Shown: positions 15,999 through 24,613, counted from the stretch's first letter. The stretch: DNA of 28,234 bases from Rhizobium sp. Q54 (GCA_943324395.2 CALPLL020000001.1:1-28234); one strand, 5' to 3'. Numbers and translations: made by a program. Notes: generated from the letters alone by a model not told the origin.

Positions 15999-16542
15999 TA
16001 TAGGGGATAAGGTTTCAGTACTTGACGACGATATAAATGGAGTTGTTATTTCGATTAAAAACAAGGAGATTTCAATCGAAACTAACGATGGATTTACGAT
16101 GACATTTTTTGTCAATGAATTAATTAAAATAAACGATACCAGTATTTTAAGTAAAAATATAGGAAGTTTTAATTTAAATAAAATTAAAATCGAAAAAGAA
16201 GAGCCAAAACCTCGAAGTTTTGTAAAAGTTAAGAAAAATAAGAATGAAATTCCTGCCCCAGAATTCGATTTACACATCGAAAAATTAGTCCCAAATTTCA
16301 AAGGAATGAGCAATTATGATATCCTCACTTTACAAACAGAAACAGCAAAAAGACACCTTGATTTTTCCATTAAAAATCGCATCCCAAAAATCGTTTTTAT
16401 TCACGGAGTTGGAGAAGGAGTTTTGAAAGCAGAACTTGATTTTCTATTGGGTAGATACGATCAGATTTTCTTCCAAGAAGCCAATTATCAAAAGTATGGT
16501 CATGGAGCAACTGAGGTTTTTATAAAGCAGAATGCGAAATAG
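15985..16542 (+). CDS. Smr-domain protein (DUF2027-like N-terminus)
   Basis: About 185 residues from the ATG at 15985 (MTMFSIGDKVSVLDDD); an ATG two codons later is equally possible. The open frame reaches back to 15949, but that extension is only an out-of-frame reading of the tiny upstream gene. The N-terminal part holds an SH3-like small beta domain (GDKVSVLDDDINGVVISI). The C-terminal half, from about residue 93, is a Smr domain with FDLHIEKL and the HGVGEG loop at about 139. Smr domains nick or cleave nucleic acids, and occur in MutS2 and in RNA-quality-control proteins. Whether this one is an active nuclease cannot be told from sequence alone. Confidence 0.85.
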   Translation: MTMFSIGDKVSVLDDDINGVVISIKNKEISIETNDGFTMTFFVNELIKINDTSILSKNIGSFNLNKIKIEKEEPKPRSFVKVKKNKNEIPAPEFDLHIEKLVPNFKGMSNYDILTLQTETAKRHLDFSIKNRIPKIVFIHGVGEGVLKAELDFLLGRYDQIFFQEANYQKYGHGATEVFIKQNAK

Positions 16543-16553
16543 ACCTTTCTGAA

Positions 16554-17084
16554 TTAAGGAACTGTTACATAGTTTCCATAAACATAGTTTTCATATGTAA
16601 ATGAACTTCTACCATTTGAAAAAGTTATGTTTTTAAACACCACATAATGGTTGTAACCAGTTACAGCATTAGTTGTAGGATCTATTATTTGTGTAGTAGT
16701 CACTTGAATTAGACCGCTAGTTCCCGAAATTCCATTTGAAGCATACCATTCCTCAATTACAGTAGGGTTAGCAGGTGGCAAAGTTCCACAAAAATAAGAG
16801 CTATTTATTGTGGAGCTGAACGACCTGTAAATTACTTGATTATCACTATTGATCAACACTGTTCTTGGAGAATTTACAGCAGTTACCGTGTTTGCAAAAG
16901 TTGTAATTGGGGTTTTTAATATGAGCGCTTCGTTATTGTTTAATTTAAAAAACAATCCGTTATTAGTGCTACAGCTATTAATTACTGCTGCTGGATCAAA
17001 ATTAAAAGTTTGTATTTTTAACTCCCCATCGTTACAACTATTAAAAATAAAAGCAAAAACCAGTAATCCTATAATTTTTTTCAT
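16554..17084 (-). CDS. Lipoprotein of unknown function
   Basis: A 176-residue lipoprotein. A positively charged start MKK and a hydrophobic core lead to a lipobox-like sequence FNSC, with Cys17 as the probable lipidated residue. The mature part is rich in Asn, Thr and Ser, has further cysteines at about 38 and 99, and no recognised domain. The frame is open upstream to 17147, but the lipoprotein signal begins at 17084 and a -7 element lies 16 nt before that codon, so the shorter start is chosen. It is a single gene, convergent with the Smr gene. Confidence 0.78.
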   Translation of the reverse strand: MKKIIGLLVFAFIFNSCNDGELKIQTFNFDPAAVINSCSTNNGLFFKLNNNEALILKTPITTFANTVTAVNSPRTVLINSDNQVIYRSFSSTINSSYFCGTLPPANPTVIEEWYASNGISGTSGLIQVTTTQIIDPTTNAVTGYNHYVVFKNITFSNGRSSFTYENYVYGNYVTVP

Positions 17085-17100
17085 AACACTATTTTTGACA

Positions 17101-17108
17101 CAAAAATA
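17101..17108 (-). promoter_or_regulatory. -7 promoter element of the lipoprotein gene
   Basis: TATTTTTG on the minus strand ends 16 nt before the start at 17084. It lies inside the longer open frame and so argues against the upstream start at 17147. Confidence 0.6.
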
Positions 17109-17204
17109 TAATTTTATTTGTATGTAGACTCCTCTTTGTAATATCATTTTGTTATATCTTGGGTTAATTTATTAGAAAACCTATCTCACATTGATTTGAT
17201 TTCT

Positions 17205-17212
17205 TATTTTTG
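17205..17212 (+). promoter_or_regulatory. -7 promoter element of the cysteine desulfurase gene
   Basis: TATTTTTG fits TAnnTTTG and lies 44 nt before the ATG at 17257. No clear -33 element was found at the usual distance. Confidence 0.5.
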
Positions 17213-17256
17213 TATTTAAAATTGGTATTTAATATCGATAAAGTATAAAAGCACTT

Positions 17257-18381
17257 ATGAATAAAGTATATTTAGATAATGCAGCCACCACACAAATTCG
17301 TGAAGAAGTGATTCGTGAAATGGTTGAAGTAATGACAAATGATTTTGGAAACCCTTCTTCTACTCATAGTTTTGGTAGAAACGCAAAAAATATAATCGAA
17401 CTTTCTAGAAAAGCCATTGCGAAAGAGCTTAATTGCACTGCTCAAGAAATCATTTTTACTTCTGGCGGAACAGAATCTAATAATATTATACTTCGGTCTT
17501 GTGTAAAAGATTTACAAGTTAAGAGAATTATTACTTCCAAAATTGAACACCATGCGGTTTTGCATACAATTGAAGCGTTACAAAAGGAATTTGGTATCCA
17601 AGTTGATTATGTAGCCATTAAAAAAGACGGAAGTATAGATATTTCTAATTTAGTTGACCTGCTTTCGCAAAATAGCAAAACCCTGGTGAGCTTGATGCAT
17701 GTGAACAATGAAGTTGGTGCTGTTTTAGACATTGATTTAGTTGCTAGAATTTGTCAACAAAACAACGCTTTATTCCACTCAGACACTGTTCAATCTGTTG
17801 CAAAAACGGAATTGAATTTACAAAATACTCCAGTTGATTTTATTGTTGCTGCAGCCCATAAATTCCACGGACCAAAAGGAGTTGGATTTGCATTTATTAG
17901 AAAAAATTCAGGTTTACAGCCGTTGATATATGGTGGTGAGCAAGAAAAGGGATTGCGTCCAGGTACGGAGGGAGTCCATCAAATAGCTGGAATGGCAAAG
18001 GCAGTTGAGTTGGCTTTAGCCAATTTAAATGAGGAAAGAAAAGGAATTTTAGAATTGAAGAATTACCTTATTGAATGTTTACAAAATGAATTTCCAGATT
18101 TTAAAATAAACGGATCTAAAGACGGGTTTTACAATCTGTTAAATATTATTTTACCATTTTCTGAAGATAAATCGGCTATGATTTTATTTGGATTAGATAT
18201 AAAAGGAATTGCTGTTTCTCGTGGAAGTGCCTGTCAATCAGGAAGTGCAAAACCTTCTCATGTATTAGCTGAATTTTTATCTGATGAAGATTTAAAAAAA
18301 CCAAGTTTAAGAATTTCTTTCAGTCATTACAATACCAAAAACGACATCGATTTATTAATTGAGGGTTTAAAGGGAGTTTAA
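17257..18381 (+). CDS. iscS: Cysteine desulfurase (IscS/NifS family)
   Basis: A 374-residue class V PLP enzyme. It starts with MNKVYLDNAATTQ and has SGGTESNN for cofactor binding. The Schiff-base lysine is Lys202 in AAHKFHGPKG, and the catalytic Cys326 lies in GSACQSGS. It removes sulfur from L-cysteine as a persulfide for Fe-S clusters, thiolated tRNA and other sulfur products. The SACxSGS active-site loop is the IscS/NifS (group I) type rather than SufS. No scaffold gene (iscU) adjoins it, so the dedicated acceptor is not visible; a role in tRNA thiolation is an alternative. Confidence 0.92.
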   Translation: MNKVYLDNAATTQIREEVIREMVEVMTNDFGNPSSTHSFGRNAKNIIELSRKAIAKELNCTAQEIIFTSGGTESNNIILRSCVKDLQVKRIITSKIEHHAVLHTIEALQKEFGIQVDYVAIKKDGSIDISNLVDLLSQNSKTLVSLMHVNNEVGAVLDIDLVARICQQNNALFHSDTVQSVAKTELNLQNTPVDFIVAAAHKFHGPKGVGFAFIRKNSGLQPLIYGGEQEKGLRPGTEGVHQIAGMAKAVELALANLNEERKGILELKNYLIECLQNEFPDFKINGSKDGFYNLLNIILPFSEDKSAMILFGLDIKGIAVSRGSACQSGSAKPSHVLAEFLSDEDLKKPSLRISFSHYNTKNDIDLLIEGLKGV

Positions 18382-18388
18382 TCGATAA

Positions 18389-19939
18389 TTAAAACGGTAC
18401 TTCACTATCATCCACGTCGTAATCATTTAAATTACTTCCAAAGGCTTCGTTTGGAGTTGGCAAACTTTTTGTTTGAAATGGATTGTCGTCGTGGTTCATT
18501 TTTGAAGGTAAATCATCAAAAGTACCACTATAGGTTTCCAAGTTTTCAAATTTACCTAGGTTACCAACAAATTTCAATTTCACACTTTCCAAACTTCCAT
18601 TTCTATGTTTTGCAATGATAAATTCGGCTTGACCTTGTGTGGGTGAATTCCCTTCGTCATCCCATTCATCCAATTTGTAATATTCTGGACGATAAATAAA
18701 CGAAACAATATCGGCATCTTGCTCAATTGCTCCAGATTCTCTAAGGTCAGATAGAAGAGGTCTTTTGTGACCAGGACGTGTTTCAACTGCACGAGATAAT
18801 TGAGAAAGTGCGATAACAGGAACTCCAAGCTCTTTTGCTAAAGCTTTTAAGTTTCTTGAAATAGTTGATATTTCTTGCTCTCTATTTCCTGAACCTTTGC
18901 CGTTGCTTCCGCCAGCAGTCATTAATTGAAGGTAATCAACAATAATTAATTTGATTCCGTGTTGTGAAGCCAAACGTCTTGATTTTGCTCTTAAATCAAA
19001 AATAGATAGGGAAGGTGTATCGTCAATAAATAAAGGCGCTTTTTCCAAATTTTTCACCTTAATGCTCAATTGTTCCCACTCGTGCTTTTCTAATTTTCCA
19101 GTTCTTAATTTTTCAGAAGACAACCCCGTTTCCGATGAAATCAATCTGGTGATTAATTGTACAGATGACATTTCAAGTGAAAATAGCGCAACTGGATGTC
19201 CATAATCGATTGCTACGTTTCTAGCCATAGAAAGTACGAATGCCGTTTTTCCCATACCTGGTCTCGCCGCAATGATTATTAAATCACTTGGTTGCCAACC
19301 TGAGGTCACTTTATCCAAACTGTCAAATCCAGTTGCAATTCCACTTAATCCCTCTTTTCCTGCAATTTCTTCAATTCTTTTTTTAGCTTGAATAACTAAA
19401 CTTTGTGCAGTTTCTGAGCTTCGTTTTATGTTACCTTGAGTTACTTCGTACAATTTGGATTCGGCTTTATCCAACAAATCAAAAACATCTGTAGATTCAT
19501 CATAAGAATCTTCAATTATTTCTGATGAAATTCTGATTAAACTACGTTGAATGAATTTTTGTAAGATAATTCTTGAGTGAAATTCAATGTGTGCAGAAGA
19601 GGATATTTTTTGTGTAAGCTGGATCAAATAATAATCGCCACCCGCCATTTCTAATTTACCACTTTTTCTAAGTTGTGCAGAAACAGTTAATAAATCGACT
19701 GGTTGAGAATCGATGAACAACTGAAATATAGCCTCAAAAATATATTTATGGGCATCTTTATAGAACGCTTCAGGTTGTAAAATATCAATTACTTCATCAA
19801 CCCCTTTTTTATCAATCATCATCGCTCCCAAAACCGCTTCCTCTAATTCTAGAGTTTGTGGTGGGAGTTTTCCTTTTTCTAAATTGATAATTGTAGTTTT
19901 TTCTACTTTTATAGGGTTGATGTTGAGCGATTTTTCCAT
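18389..19939 (-). CDS. dnaB: Replicative DNA helicase DnaB
   Basis: A 516-residue protein with the DnaB N-terminal domain (about 28-130: PPQTLELEEAVLGAMMID), a linker, and the RecA-like helicase domain (about 190-470). The Walker A motif is ARPGMGKTA with Lys231. The Walker B region is LIIVDYLQLM, and the later block LRESGAIEQDADIVSFIYRPEYY is typical. As a hexamer it unwinds DNA ahead of the replication fork. The C-terminal tail from about 470 is Asn/Asp rich and probably flexible. No intein is present. It is a single gene between iscS (convergent) and accA; the terminator of accA lies between. Only a near match to TAnnTTTG (two extra T) is seen upstream. Confidence 0.96.
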   Translation of the reverse strand: MEKSLNINPIKVEKTTIINLEKGKLPPQTLELEEAVLGAMMIDKKGVDEVIDILQPEAFYKDAHKYIFEAIFQLFIDSQPVDLLTVSAQLRKSGKLEMAGGDYYLIQLTQKISSSAHIEFHSRIILQKFIQRSLIRISSEIIEDSYDESTDVFDLLDKAESKLYEVTQGNIKRSSETAQSLVIQAKKRIEEIAGKEGLSGIATGFDSLDKVTSGWQPSDLIIIAARPGMGKTAFVLSMARNVAIDYGHPVALFSLEMSSVQLITRLISSETGLSSEKLRTGKLEKHEWEQLSIKVKNLEKAPLFIDDTPSLSIFDLRAKSRRLASQHGIKLIIVDYLQLMTAGGSNGKGSGNREQEISTISRNLKALAKELGVPVIALSQLSRAVETRPGHKRPLLSDLRESGAIEQDADIVSFIYRPEYYKLDEWDDEGNSPTQGQAEFIIAKHRNGSLESVKLKFVGNLGKFENLETYSGTFDDLPSKMNHDDNPFQTKSLPTPNEAFGSNLNDYDVDDSEVPF

Positions 19940-20032
19940 TGAGCGAATTTACCAAAAAAATAAAAAAAATCCACAAGGAGTTATTACTATTATTTGTTAA
20001 TAACTAACATTTTTTTGTTTATAAGTAAAAAA

Positions 20033-20060
20033 AAATCCGAAACGGTAAGGCTTCGGATTT
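20033..20060 (-). terminator. Intrinsic terminator of accA
   Basis: AAATCCGAA (20033-20041) pairs with TTCGGATTT (20052-20060) around a 10-nt loop; on the minus strand a T-run follows. It isolates accA from dnaB. Confidence 0.88.
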
Positions 20061-20079
20061 TCTAATGATTTTAACTAGT

Positions 20080-21033
20080 TTATTCTTTAAATTCGCCCAT
20101 CTTACTGTATTTGTCCATTCTTTTGGCCACTAATTCAGCTGTTGATAAGTCTTTTAGTTCATTGTATCCTTTCAAGATGTATTTTTCCACTGTTTTAAAT
20201 GTAGTTTCACGATCATAGTGAGCTCCTCCAAGAGGTTCAGGGATAATATCGTCAACTAGTTTTTGCTTTTTCATATCGGCAGAAGTCAGCTTTAATGCAT
20301 CGGCTGCTTGCTCTTTATATTCCCAACTTTTCCAAAGAATTGACGAACATGATTCTGGAGAAATTACAGAATACCAAGTGTTTTCTAGCATATATACTCT
20401 ATCACCAACACCAATTCCTAATGCACCCCCTGAGGCACCTTCACCAACAATAACCGTGATTATAGGAACTTTTAAACGCATCATTTCAAGAATATTCCTA
20501 GCAATTGCTTCTCCTTGTCCGCGTTCTTCTGCTTCTAAACCTGGATAGGCACCTGGAGTATCAATTAAGGTTACTACAGGGATTCCAAATTTCTCTGCCA
20601 TTTTCATTAAACGTAACGCTTTTCTATATCCTTCCGGATTTGCCATACCAAAGTTACGGTATTGACGGGTTTTAGTATTGTATCCTTTTTGTTGACCAAC
20701 AATCATGAAAGATTGACCACCAATTTTCCCTAATCCACCAATCATGGCTTTGTCGTCTTTGAAATTTCTATCACCAAACATTTCTAGGAAAGTGTCTCCG
20801 CACAAAGCGTTTACATGGTCCATAGTGTAAGGTCGGTTTGGATGACGTGACAATTGAACTCTTTGCCAAGCCGTTAGGTTTTTATATATTTCGCGTTTGG
20901 TATCTTCTAGTTTTTTTTCAATTTGCTTACAAGGATCTGAAACATCAACATCTGATTCTTGACCGATGATTTCACATTTGTCTAACTGTTCTTCTAGTTC
21001 TTTAATAGGAAGCTCAAAATCTAAATATTCCAT
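20080..21033 (-). CDS. accA: Acetyl-CoA carboxylase carboxyltransferase subunit alpha
   Basis: A 317-residue protein of the usual length for AccA. Conserved blocks include [10 protein letters not shown] near the N-terminus, ARHP-like [38 protein letters not shown] and the oxyanion-forming [15 protein letters not shown]. With AccD it moves the carboxyl group from biotin to acetyl-CoA, giving malonyl-CoA, the first step of fatty acid synthesis. It stands alone with its own -7 element and terminator, so subunit balance with accD elsewhere must be set in trans. Confidence 0.96.
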   Translation of the reverse strand: MEYLDFELPIKELEEQLDKCEIIGQESDVDVSDPCKQIEKKLEDTKREIYKNLTAWQRVQLSRHPNRPYTMDHVNALCGDTFLEMFGDRNFKDDKAMIGGLGKIGGQSFMIVGQQKGYNTKTRQYRNFGMANPEGYRKALRLMKMAEKFGIPVVTLIDTPGAYPGLEAEERGQGEAIARNILEMMRLKVPIITVIVGEGASGGALGIGVGDRVYMLENTWYSVISPESCSSILWKSWEYKEQAADALKLTSADMKKQKLVDDIIPEPLGGAHYDRETTFKTVEKYILKGYNELKDLSTAELVAKRMDKYSKMGEFKE

Positions 21034-21061
21034 AGGGTATGTGCATTTATATTTTAGAGGA

Positions 21062-21069
21062 CAAATATA
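21062..21069 (-). promoter_or_regulatory. -7 promoter element of accA
   Basis: TATATTTG on the minus strand fits TAnnTTTG and ends 28 nt before the accA start at 21033. No clear -33 element was identified. Confidence 0.5.
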
Positions 21070-21162
21070 GTTTTTAATTTAAAGATTGAAAAATTTAATG
21101 AATGGAAAATGACATTAATTAGTTCAAAATTTATGGTAGATTAATGTAAAGTCAATGATTTG

Positions 21163-22050
21163 TTAGCTATTTTTTGTTCTTTGGAAATATTTTATCACTC
21201 CATTTAGAATTACGGTTGATAAAATAATTAAAGCACCAATATAAAAATTAACACTCATTTTTTCGGTTTCTTTAAATACAATTACCGCTAATATTATTCC
21301 GTAAATAGGTTCCAAATTAATGGTTAGCATCACCGTGTAAGGACTTAAAAATTTCATCACTTTTACAGATGCAATGAATGCATAAGCGGTACAAAAAGTA
21401 CTAAGAATGATGAGGTAAAACCAGTCGGAATTTGATATTTCGAAAAATTTTGAGTCGAAACTTCCTGAATATAAAAGGTAAATTGAAAAGAATAATACAC
21501 CTCCTAAAAGTTCGTAGAATGATATTATTGATGAATCATATTCTTTGGCATATTTACCATTAATCATTGAAAATAATGCGGATAAAAAAGCCGAGCTTAA
21601 CGCCAATAAGATTCCATTTATAAATTGCCCATCAATATTAAAAATGATATAAAGTCCTAAAAATACTATGATTCCAAACAGTACTTCATACCAAATTATT
21701 TTTCTACCATAGAAAATTGGTTCCATTAAAGAAGCGAAAAAAGCACCTGTAGATAAACATGCTAGAGTTACCGAAATATTGGAAACCTTGATGGCTTTAA
21801 AAAAGGTAAACCAGTGCAAAGCAATTATTAATCCAGCCAATAGAAACCCGATTAAAGTTTTTTTAGGAACTTTTAATGAAGTTTTATTGATGCCAATATA
21901 AATCAATATAAAACCTACTGCAAGCAACATTCTGAACCAAACTAATGGTAAAGCGTCTAACGTTATTAGTTTTCCTAACACCGCTGTAAATCCCCAAACA
22001 AATACAATAAAATGGAGATGTAAGTAGCTTTTTAAACTATCGTTTCGCAT
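21163..22050 (-). CDS. EamA/DMT-family transporter
   Basis: A 295-residue inner-membrane protein with about ten hydrophobic helices made of two EamA repeats. Family signs are FVWGFTAVLGKLITLDALPLVWFR at the start and, near the end, LSPYTVMLTINLEPIYGIILAVIVFKE, the characteristic final helices. Such proteins export metabolites or amino acids; the substrate is not predictable. The frame is open to 22107, but the ATG at 22050 (MRNDSLKSYLHLHF) gives a normal N-terminus. It overlaps the lptG-type gene by 14 nt, so it is the last gene of a tgt/lptG/eamA unit. No terminator was seen in the 129 nt after it. Confidence 0.88.
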   Translation of the reverse strand: MRNDSLKSYLHLHFIVFVWGFTAVLGKLITLDALPLVWFRMLLAVGFILIYIGINKTSLKVPKKTLIGFLLAGLIIALHWFTFFKAIKVSNISVTLACLSTGAFFASLMEPIFYGRKIIWYEVLFGIIVFLGLYIIFNIDGQFINGILLALSSAFLSALFSMINGKYAKEYDSSIISFYELLGGVLFFSIYLLYSGSFDSKFFEISNSDWFYLIILSTFCTAYAFIASVKVMKFLSPYTVMLTINLEPIYGIILAVIVFKETEKMSVNFYIGALIILSTVILNGVIKYFQRTKNS

Positions 22051-23119
22051 TTCGAAGTAGGTAAATCGCGAGTATTCCAAATAATACATTTGGCAACCAA
22101 ACCGCAATAAATGGGTTTATAGTCGATTTTTCGGCTAATGCGCCAAATATTTTATCAAAAAATACAAATGCAAATGCGATTGCAATCCCTATTGCTAAAT
22201 TAATTCCCATCCCACCTCTTCGTTTCATGGAAGAAACTGAAAGTGCGATAATGGTGAGAATAAATGCCGAAACAGGCAAACTATATTTTTTATAAAGAAC
22301 CACTAAATAAACGCTAATATTGGCATTCCCTCTCTTAATTTCTTTATCAATAAAGTGATTTAATTCTAATATAGAAAGCGTTTCTGCAACATAAACGGTG
22401 GGTGTTAAATCTTCAAGATCAAAACTAAATACGGTGTCTTTTCTTTCGGACATTTCAATTTTGTCGGATAATTCACCAACTGTTCTTTTGGTGAAATCAA
22501 AAAGGGTATAGTTTTTTCTGAGCGGATTCCATTTTATTCTGCTTGCAGTAATTTTATATTTTAATTGGTCTTTATCAAATTTTTCCATAGAAAAACTGAA
22601 GGCCATATTGGAAACTTGATTAAAACTTCCAACGTAAATATATTCATCGTTACTAATCTGTTTGAAAACATCCGAATTTTCTCGCATAATTTCCTTACCA
22701 CCAGCTCTTAAATAAGTATATCTAAAATTATTAAAACCTTCGCTTGCTTTTGGTAATAAAAATATACCCATTAAAAAAGCTAAAATAGACACTATTGTTG
22801 CTCCTATTAAGTAAGGACGCATGAATCTTGTAAAAGATATTCCAGAACTCAAGATTGCAATTACCTCTGTATTGTTGGCTAATTTTGAGGTAAACCAAAT
22901 TATTGATAAAAACAAAAATATTGGAAATAATAGATTTGCAAAATAAATAGTGAAGTGAAAATAATACAATGCTATGGCTGAAAACGGAATTTTATTTTCA
23001 AGCATCTTATCAATTTTTTCAGATACATCAATGATTATTCCAATAGGAATAAACATGAATAACATCACAAAAAAGTTTTTCAGATATTGTTTTAGTATGT
23101 ATTTATCGATTATTTTCAT
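22037..23119 (-). CDS. lptG: LptF/LptG-family LPS export permease
   Basis: A 360-residue inner-membrane protein with the LptF/LptG layout. Three membrane helices lie in the N-terminal third, starting MKIIDKYILKQYLKNFFVMLFMFIPIG; a periplasmic beta-jellyroll-like domain fills about 130-250; and three helices follow at the C-terminus, ending ILAIYLLRNAKR. With LptB and a sister permease it extracts lipopolysaccharide from the inner membrane and passes it to the periplasmic bridge. LptG is favoured over LptF from the overall look, but the two are hard to separate. It lies 6 nt downstream of tgt, which implies co-transcription. Confidence 0.9.
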   Translation of the reverse strand: MKIIDKYILKQYLKNFFVMLFMFIPIGIIIDVSEKIDKMLENKIPFSAIALYYFHFTIYFANLLFPIFLFLSIIWFTSKLANNTEVIAILSSGISFTRFMRPYLIGATIVSILAFLMGIFLLPKASEGFNNFRYTYLRAGGKEIMRENSDVFKQISNDEYIYVGSFNQVSNMAFSFSMEKFDKDQLKYKITASRIKWNPLRKNYTLFDFTKRTVGELSDKIEMSERKDTVFSFDLEDLTPTVYVAETLSILELNHFIDKEIKRGNANISVYLVVLYKKYSLPVSAFILTIIALSVSSMKRRGGMGINLAIGIAIAFAFVFFDKIFGALAEKSTINPFIAVWLPNVLFGILAIYLLRNAKR

Positions 23120-23125
23120 TCCCTT

Positions 23126-24256
23126 TTATAATCTCTGGCTCATGTTTTTGACCATCATTTCTTTCCAAACTTTGAAATCTCCTGCTAAGATATGTTTTCT
23201 AGCTTCACGAACCAACCACATATAAAATCCAAGATTGTGAATCGTAGCAATTTGCTTTCCTAAATATTCATTGGCTGCAAATAAATGGCGCAAATAGGCT
23301 TTAGAATATTCTCTATCTACAAAAGTAATTCCCATTTCATCAACTGGAGAAAAATCATCTTCCCACTTTTTATTTTTGATATTGATAGTGCCATTTGCAG
23401 TAAATAACATTCCGTTTCTGGCATTTCGTGTTGGCATCACGCAATCAAACATGTCTATTCCAAGTGCTATATTTTCTAATATATTAATTGGAGTTCCTAC
23501 ACCCATTAAATATCGTGGTTTATCTTGAGGTAAAATTGCCGTAACAATTTCAGTCATCGCATACATTTCTTCGGCCGGTTCCCCTACAGAAAGTCCGCCA
23601 ATAGCATTTCCTTGCGCACCAGCATTGGCAATGTATTCTGCCGATTGCATGCGCAAATCTTTATAAGTACTTCCTTGAACTATTGGGAAAAATGTTTGTT
23701 CGTAACCGTATTTCACCGGCACTTTTTCCAAGTGATTGATACATCGATCCAACCAACGGTGTGTCATGTGCATTGAGCGTTGAGCATACCTGTAATCACA
23801 CGGGTAAGGAGTGCATTCATCAAAAGCCATAATAATATCAGCTCCAATGGTGCGTTGAATTTCCATTACATTTTCAGGAGTAAAAAAGTGATACGAACCG
23901 TCAATATGCGATTTGAACTTAACTCCTTCTTCCTTAATTTTTCTATTTGCCGAAAGGGAATATACTTGATATCCGCCCGAATCAGTCAAAATATTTCGAT
24001 CCCAATTCATGAATTTGTGTAAACCTCCTGCTTTTTCAAGAATTTCAGTTTGTGGACGTAAATACAAATGATAGGTATTTCCAAGAATAATATCCGGATT
24101 TATCTCTTCTTTCAATTCGCGTTGGTGCACCCCTTTTACAGACGCAACAGTCCCAACAGGCATAAAAATAGGCGTTTCAATCACACCGTGGTCGGTGGTA
24201 ATTGTTCCCGCGCGAGCTTGAGATTGCGGATCAGTTTTTAATAAATCAAACTTCAT
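23126..24256 (-). CDS. tgt: tRNA-guanine transglycosylase lacking the zinc cysteines
   Basis: A 376-residue TIM-barrel enzyme that exchanges guanine-34 for preQ1 in GUN-anticodon tRNAs on the way to queuosine. The catalytic residues are present: Asp92 in DSGGYQVYS and the nucleophile Asp271 in FDCVMPTRNARNG. Base-binding MAFDECTPYP and GGLSVGE match bacterial, preQ1-using enzymes. In classical Tgt a CxCxxC motif plus a distant histidine bind structural zinc. Aligning DREYSKAYLRHL with the equivalent E. coli block puts Gly309, Thr311 and Asp314 at the three cysteine positions, while His340 (TIHN) is kept. The enzyme otherwise looks intact. It heads the tgt/lptG/eamA unit. Confidence 0.95.
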   Translation of the reverse strand: MKFDLLKTDPQSQARAGTITTDHGVIETPIFMPVGTVASVKGVHQRELKEEINPDIILGNTYHLYLRPQTEILEKAGGLHKFMNWDRNILTDSGGYQVYSLSANRKIKEEGVKFKSHIDGSYHFFTPENVMEIQRTIGADIIMAFDECTPYPCDYRYAQRSMHMTHRWLDRCINHLEKVPVKYGYEQTFFPIVQGSTYKDLRMQSAEYIANAGAQGNAIGGLSVGEPAEEMYAMTEIVTAILPQDKPRYLMGVGTPINILENIALGIDMFDCVMPTRNARNGMLFTANGTINIKNKKWEDDFSPVDEMGITFVDREYSKAYLRHLFAANEYLGKQIATIHNLGFYMWLVREARKHILAGDFKVWKEMMVKNMSQRL

Positions 24257-24275
24257 AATGGCTTTTTTCAGTCAG

Positions 24276-24283
24276 CAAATATA
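24276..24283 (-). promoter_or_regulatory. -7 promoter element of the tgt/lptG/eamA unit
   Basis: TATATTTG on the minus strand ends 19 nt before the tgt start at 24256, a distance like that of other promoters in the window. No -33 match is clear. Confidence 0.55.
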
Positions 24284-24350
24284 AGAGAATTGTATTTTAC
24301 GAGTGGGGAAATACCAAATAAATTAACACTAATTTCAAGTTTACATGGTT

Positions 24351-24483
24351 TTTGGGCGTGCCCTCGTTTAGAACGTCATTGCAAAGTAGGAAACAATCAT
24401 TAAACTAGGTCGTGCTGTTCACTTCAATCTTTTGCTCCACTTTGTTTCGCTAAAGGATTTCCATTTCCATCACTCACGCATTT
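24351..24483 (+). repeat. Copy B of the structured intergenic hairpin repeat
   Basis: This fills most of the 382-nt gap between tgt and the transketolase genes. Three nested pairings are visible: GCGTG (24356-24360) with CACGC (24475-24479) closing the element; CCTCGTTTA (24362-24370) with TAAACTAGG (24401-24409), one C/T mismatch; and a hairpin in which AATC/GATT, TTT/AAA and GC/GC pair between 24426-24435 and 24449-24459 with one bulged G. The left end GGGCGTGCCC is itself self-complementary. The CAATC, hairpin, GGATTTyCC core is shared with copy A at the window start. No coding frame explains it. The fold suggests a three-way junction, as RNA or as single-stranded DNA. Confidence 0.6.
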
Positions 24484-24550
24484 ATGGATAAGAATTTATA
24501 TTTTCAGTTTATATTTCACTTTAATAATTTATAGAATTGTTAATAAAATG

Positions 24551-24577
24551 TCCTACTTTGTTAGGATTTTTTATTTT
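24551..24577 (+). terminator. Terminator-like hairpin downstream of repeat copy B
   Basis: TCCTA (24551-24555), a 6-nt loop, TAGGA (24562-24566), then a run of T. On the plus strand no gene precedes it, so if it works it would end a transcript covering the repeat, or act as an insulator before the transketolase promoter. Confidence 0.5.
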
Positions 24578-24584
24578 TAGACTC

Positions 24585-24613
24585 TTGCCGACCGAGTTAT
24601 CTGAGTATCTTTG
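24585..24613 (+). promoter_or_regulatory. Promoter of the transketolase genes
   Basis: TTG at 24585-24587, 18-nt spacer, TATCTTTG at 24606-24613, then 25 nt to the ATG at 24639. This fixes the start at 24639 rather than at the upstream end of the open frame (24537). Confidence 0.7.

Noticed and set aside
22051..22107. N-terminal extension of the EamA transporter
   Set aside because: It lies inside the end of the lptG-type gene in another frame; the ATG at 22050 gives a normal first helix.
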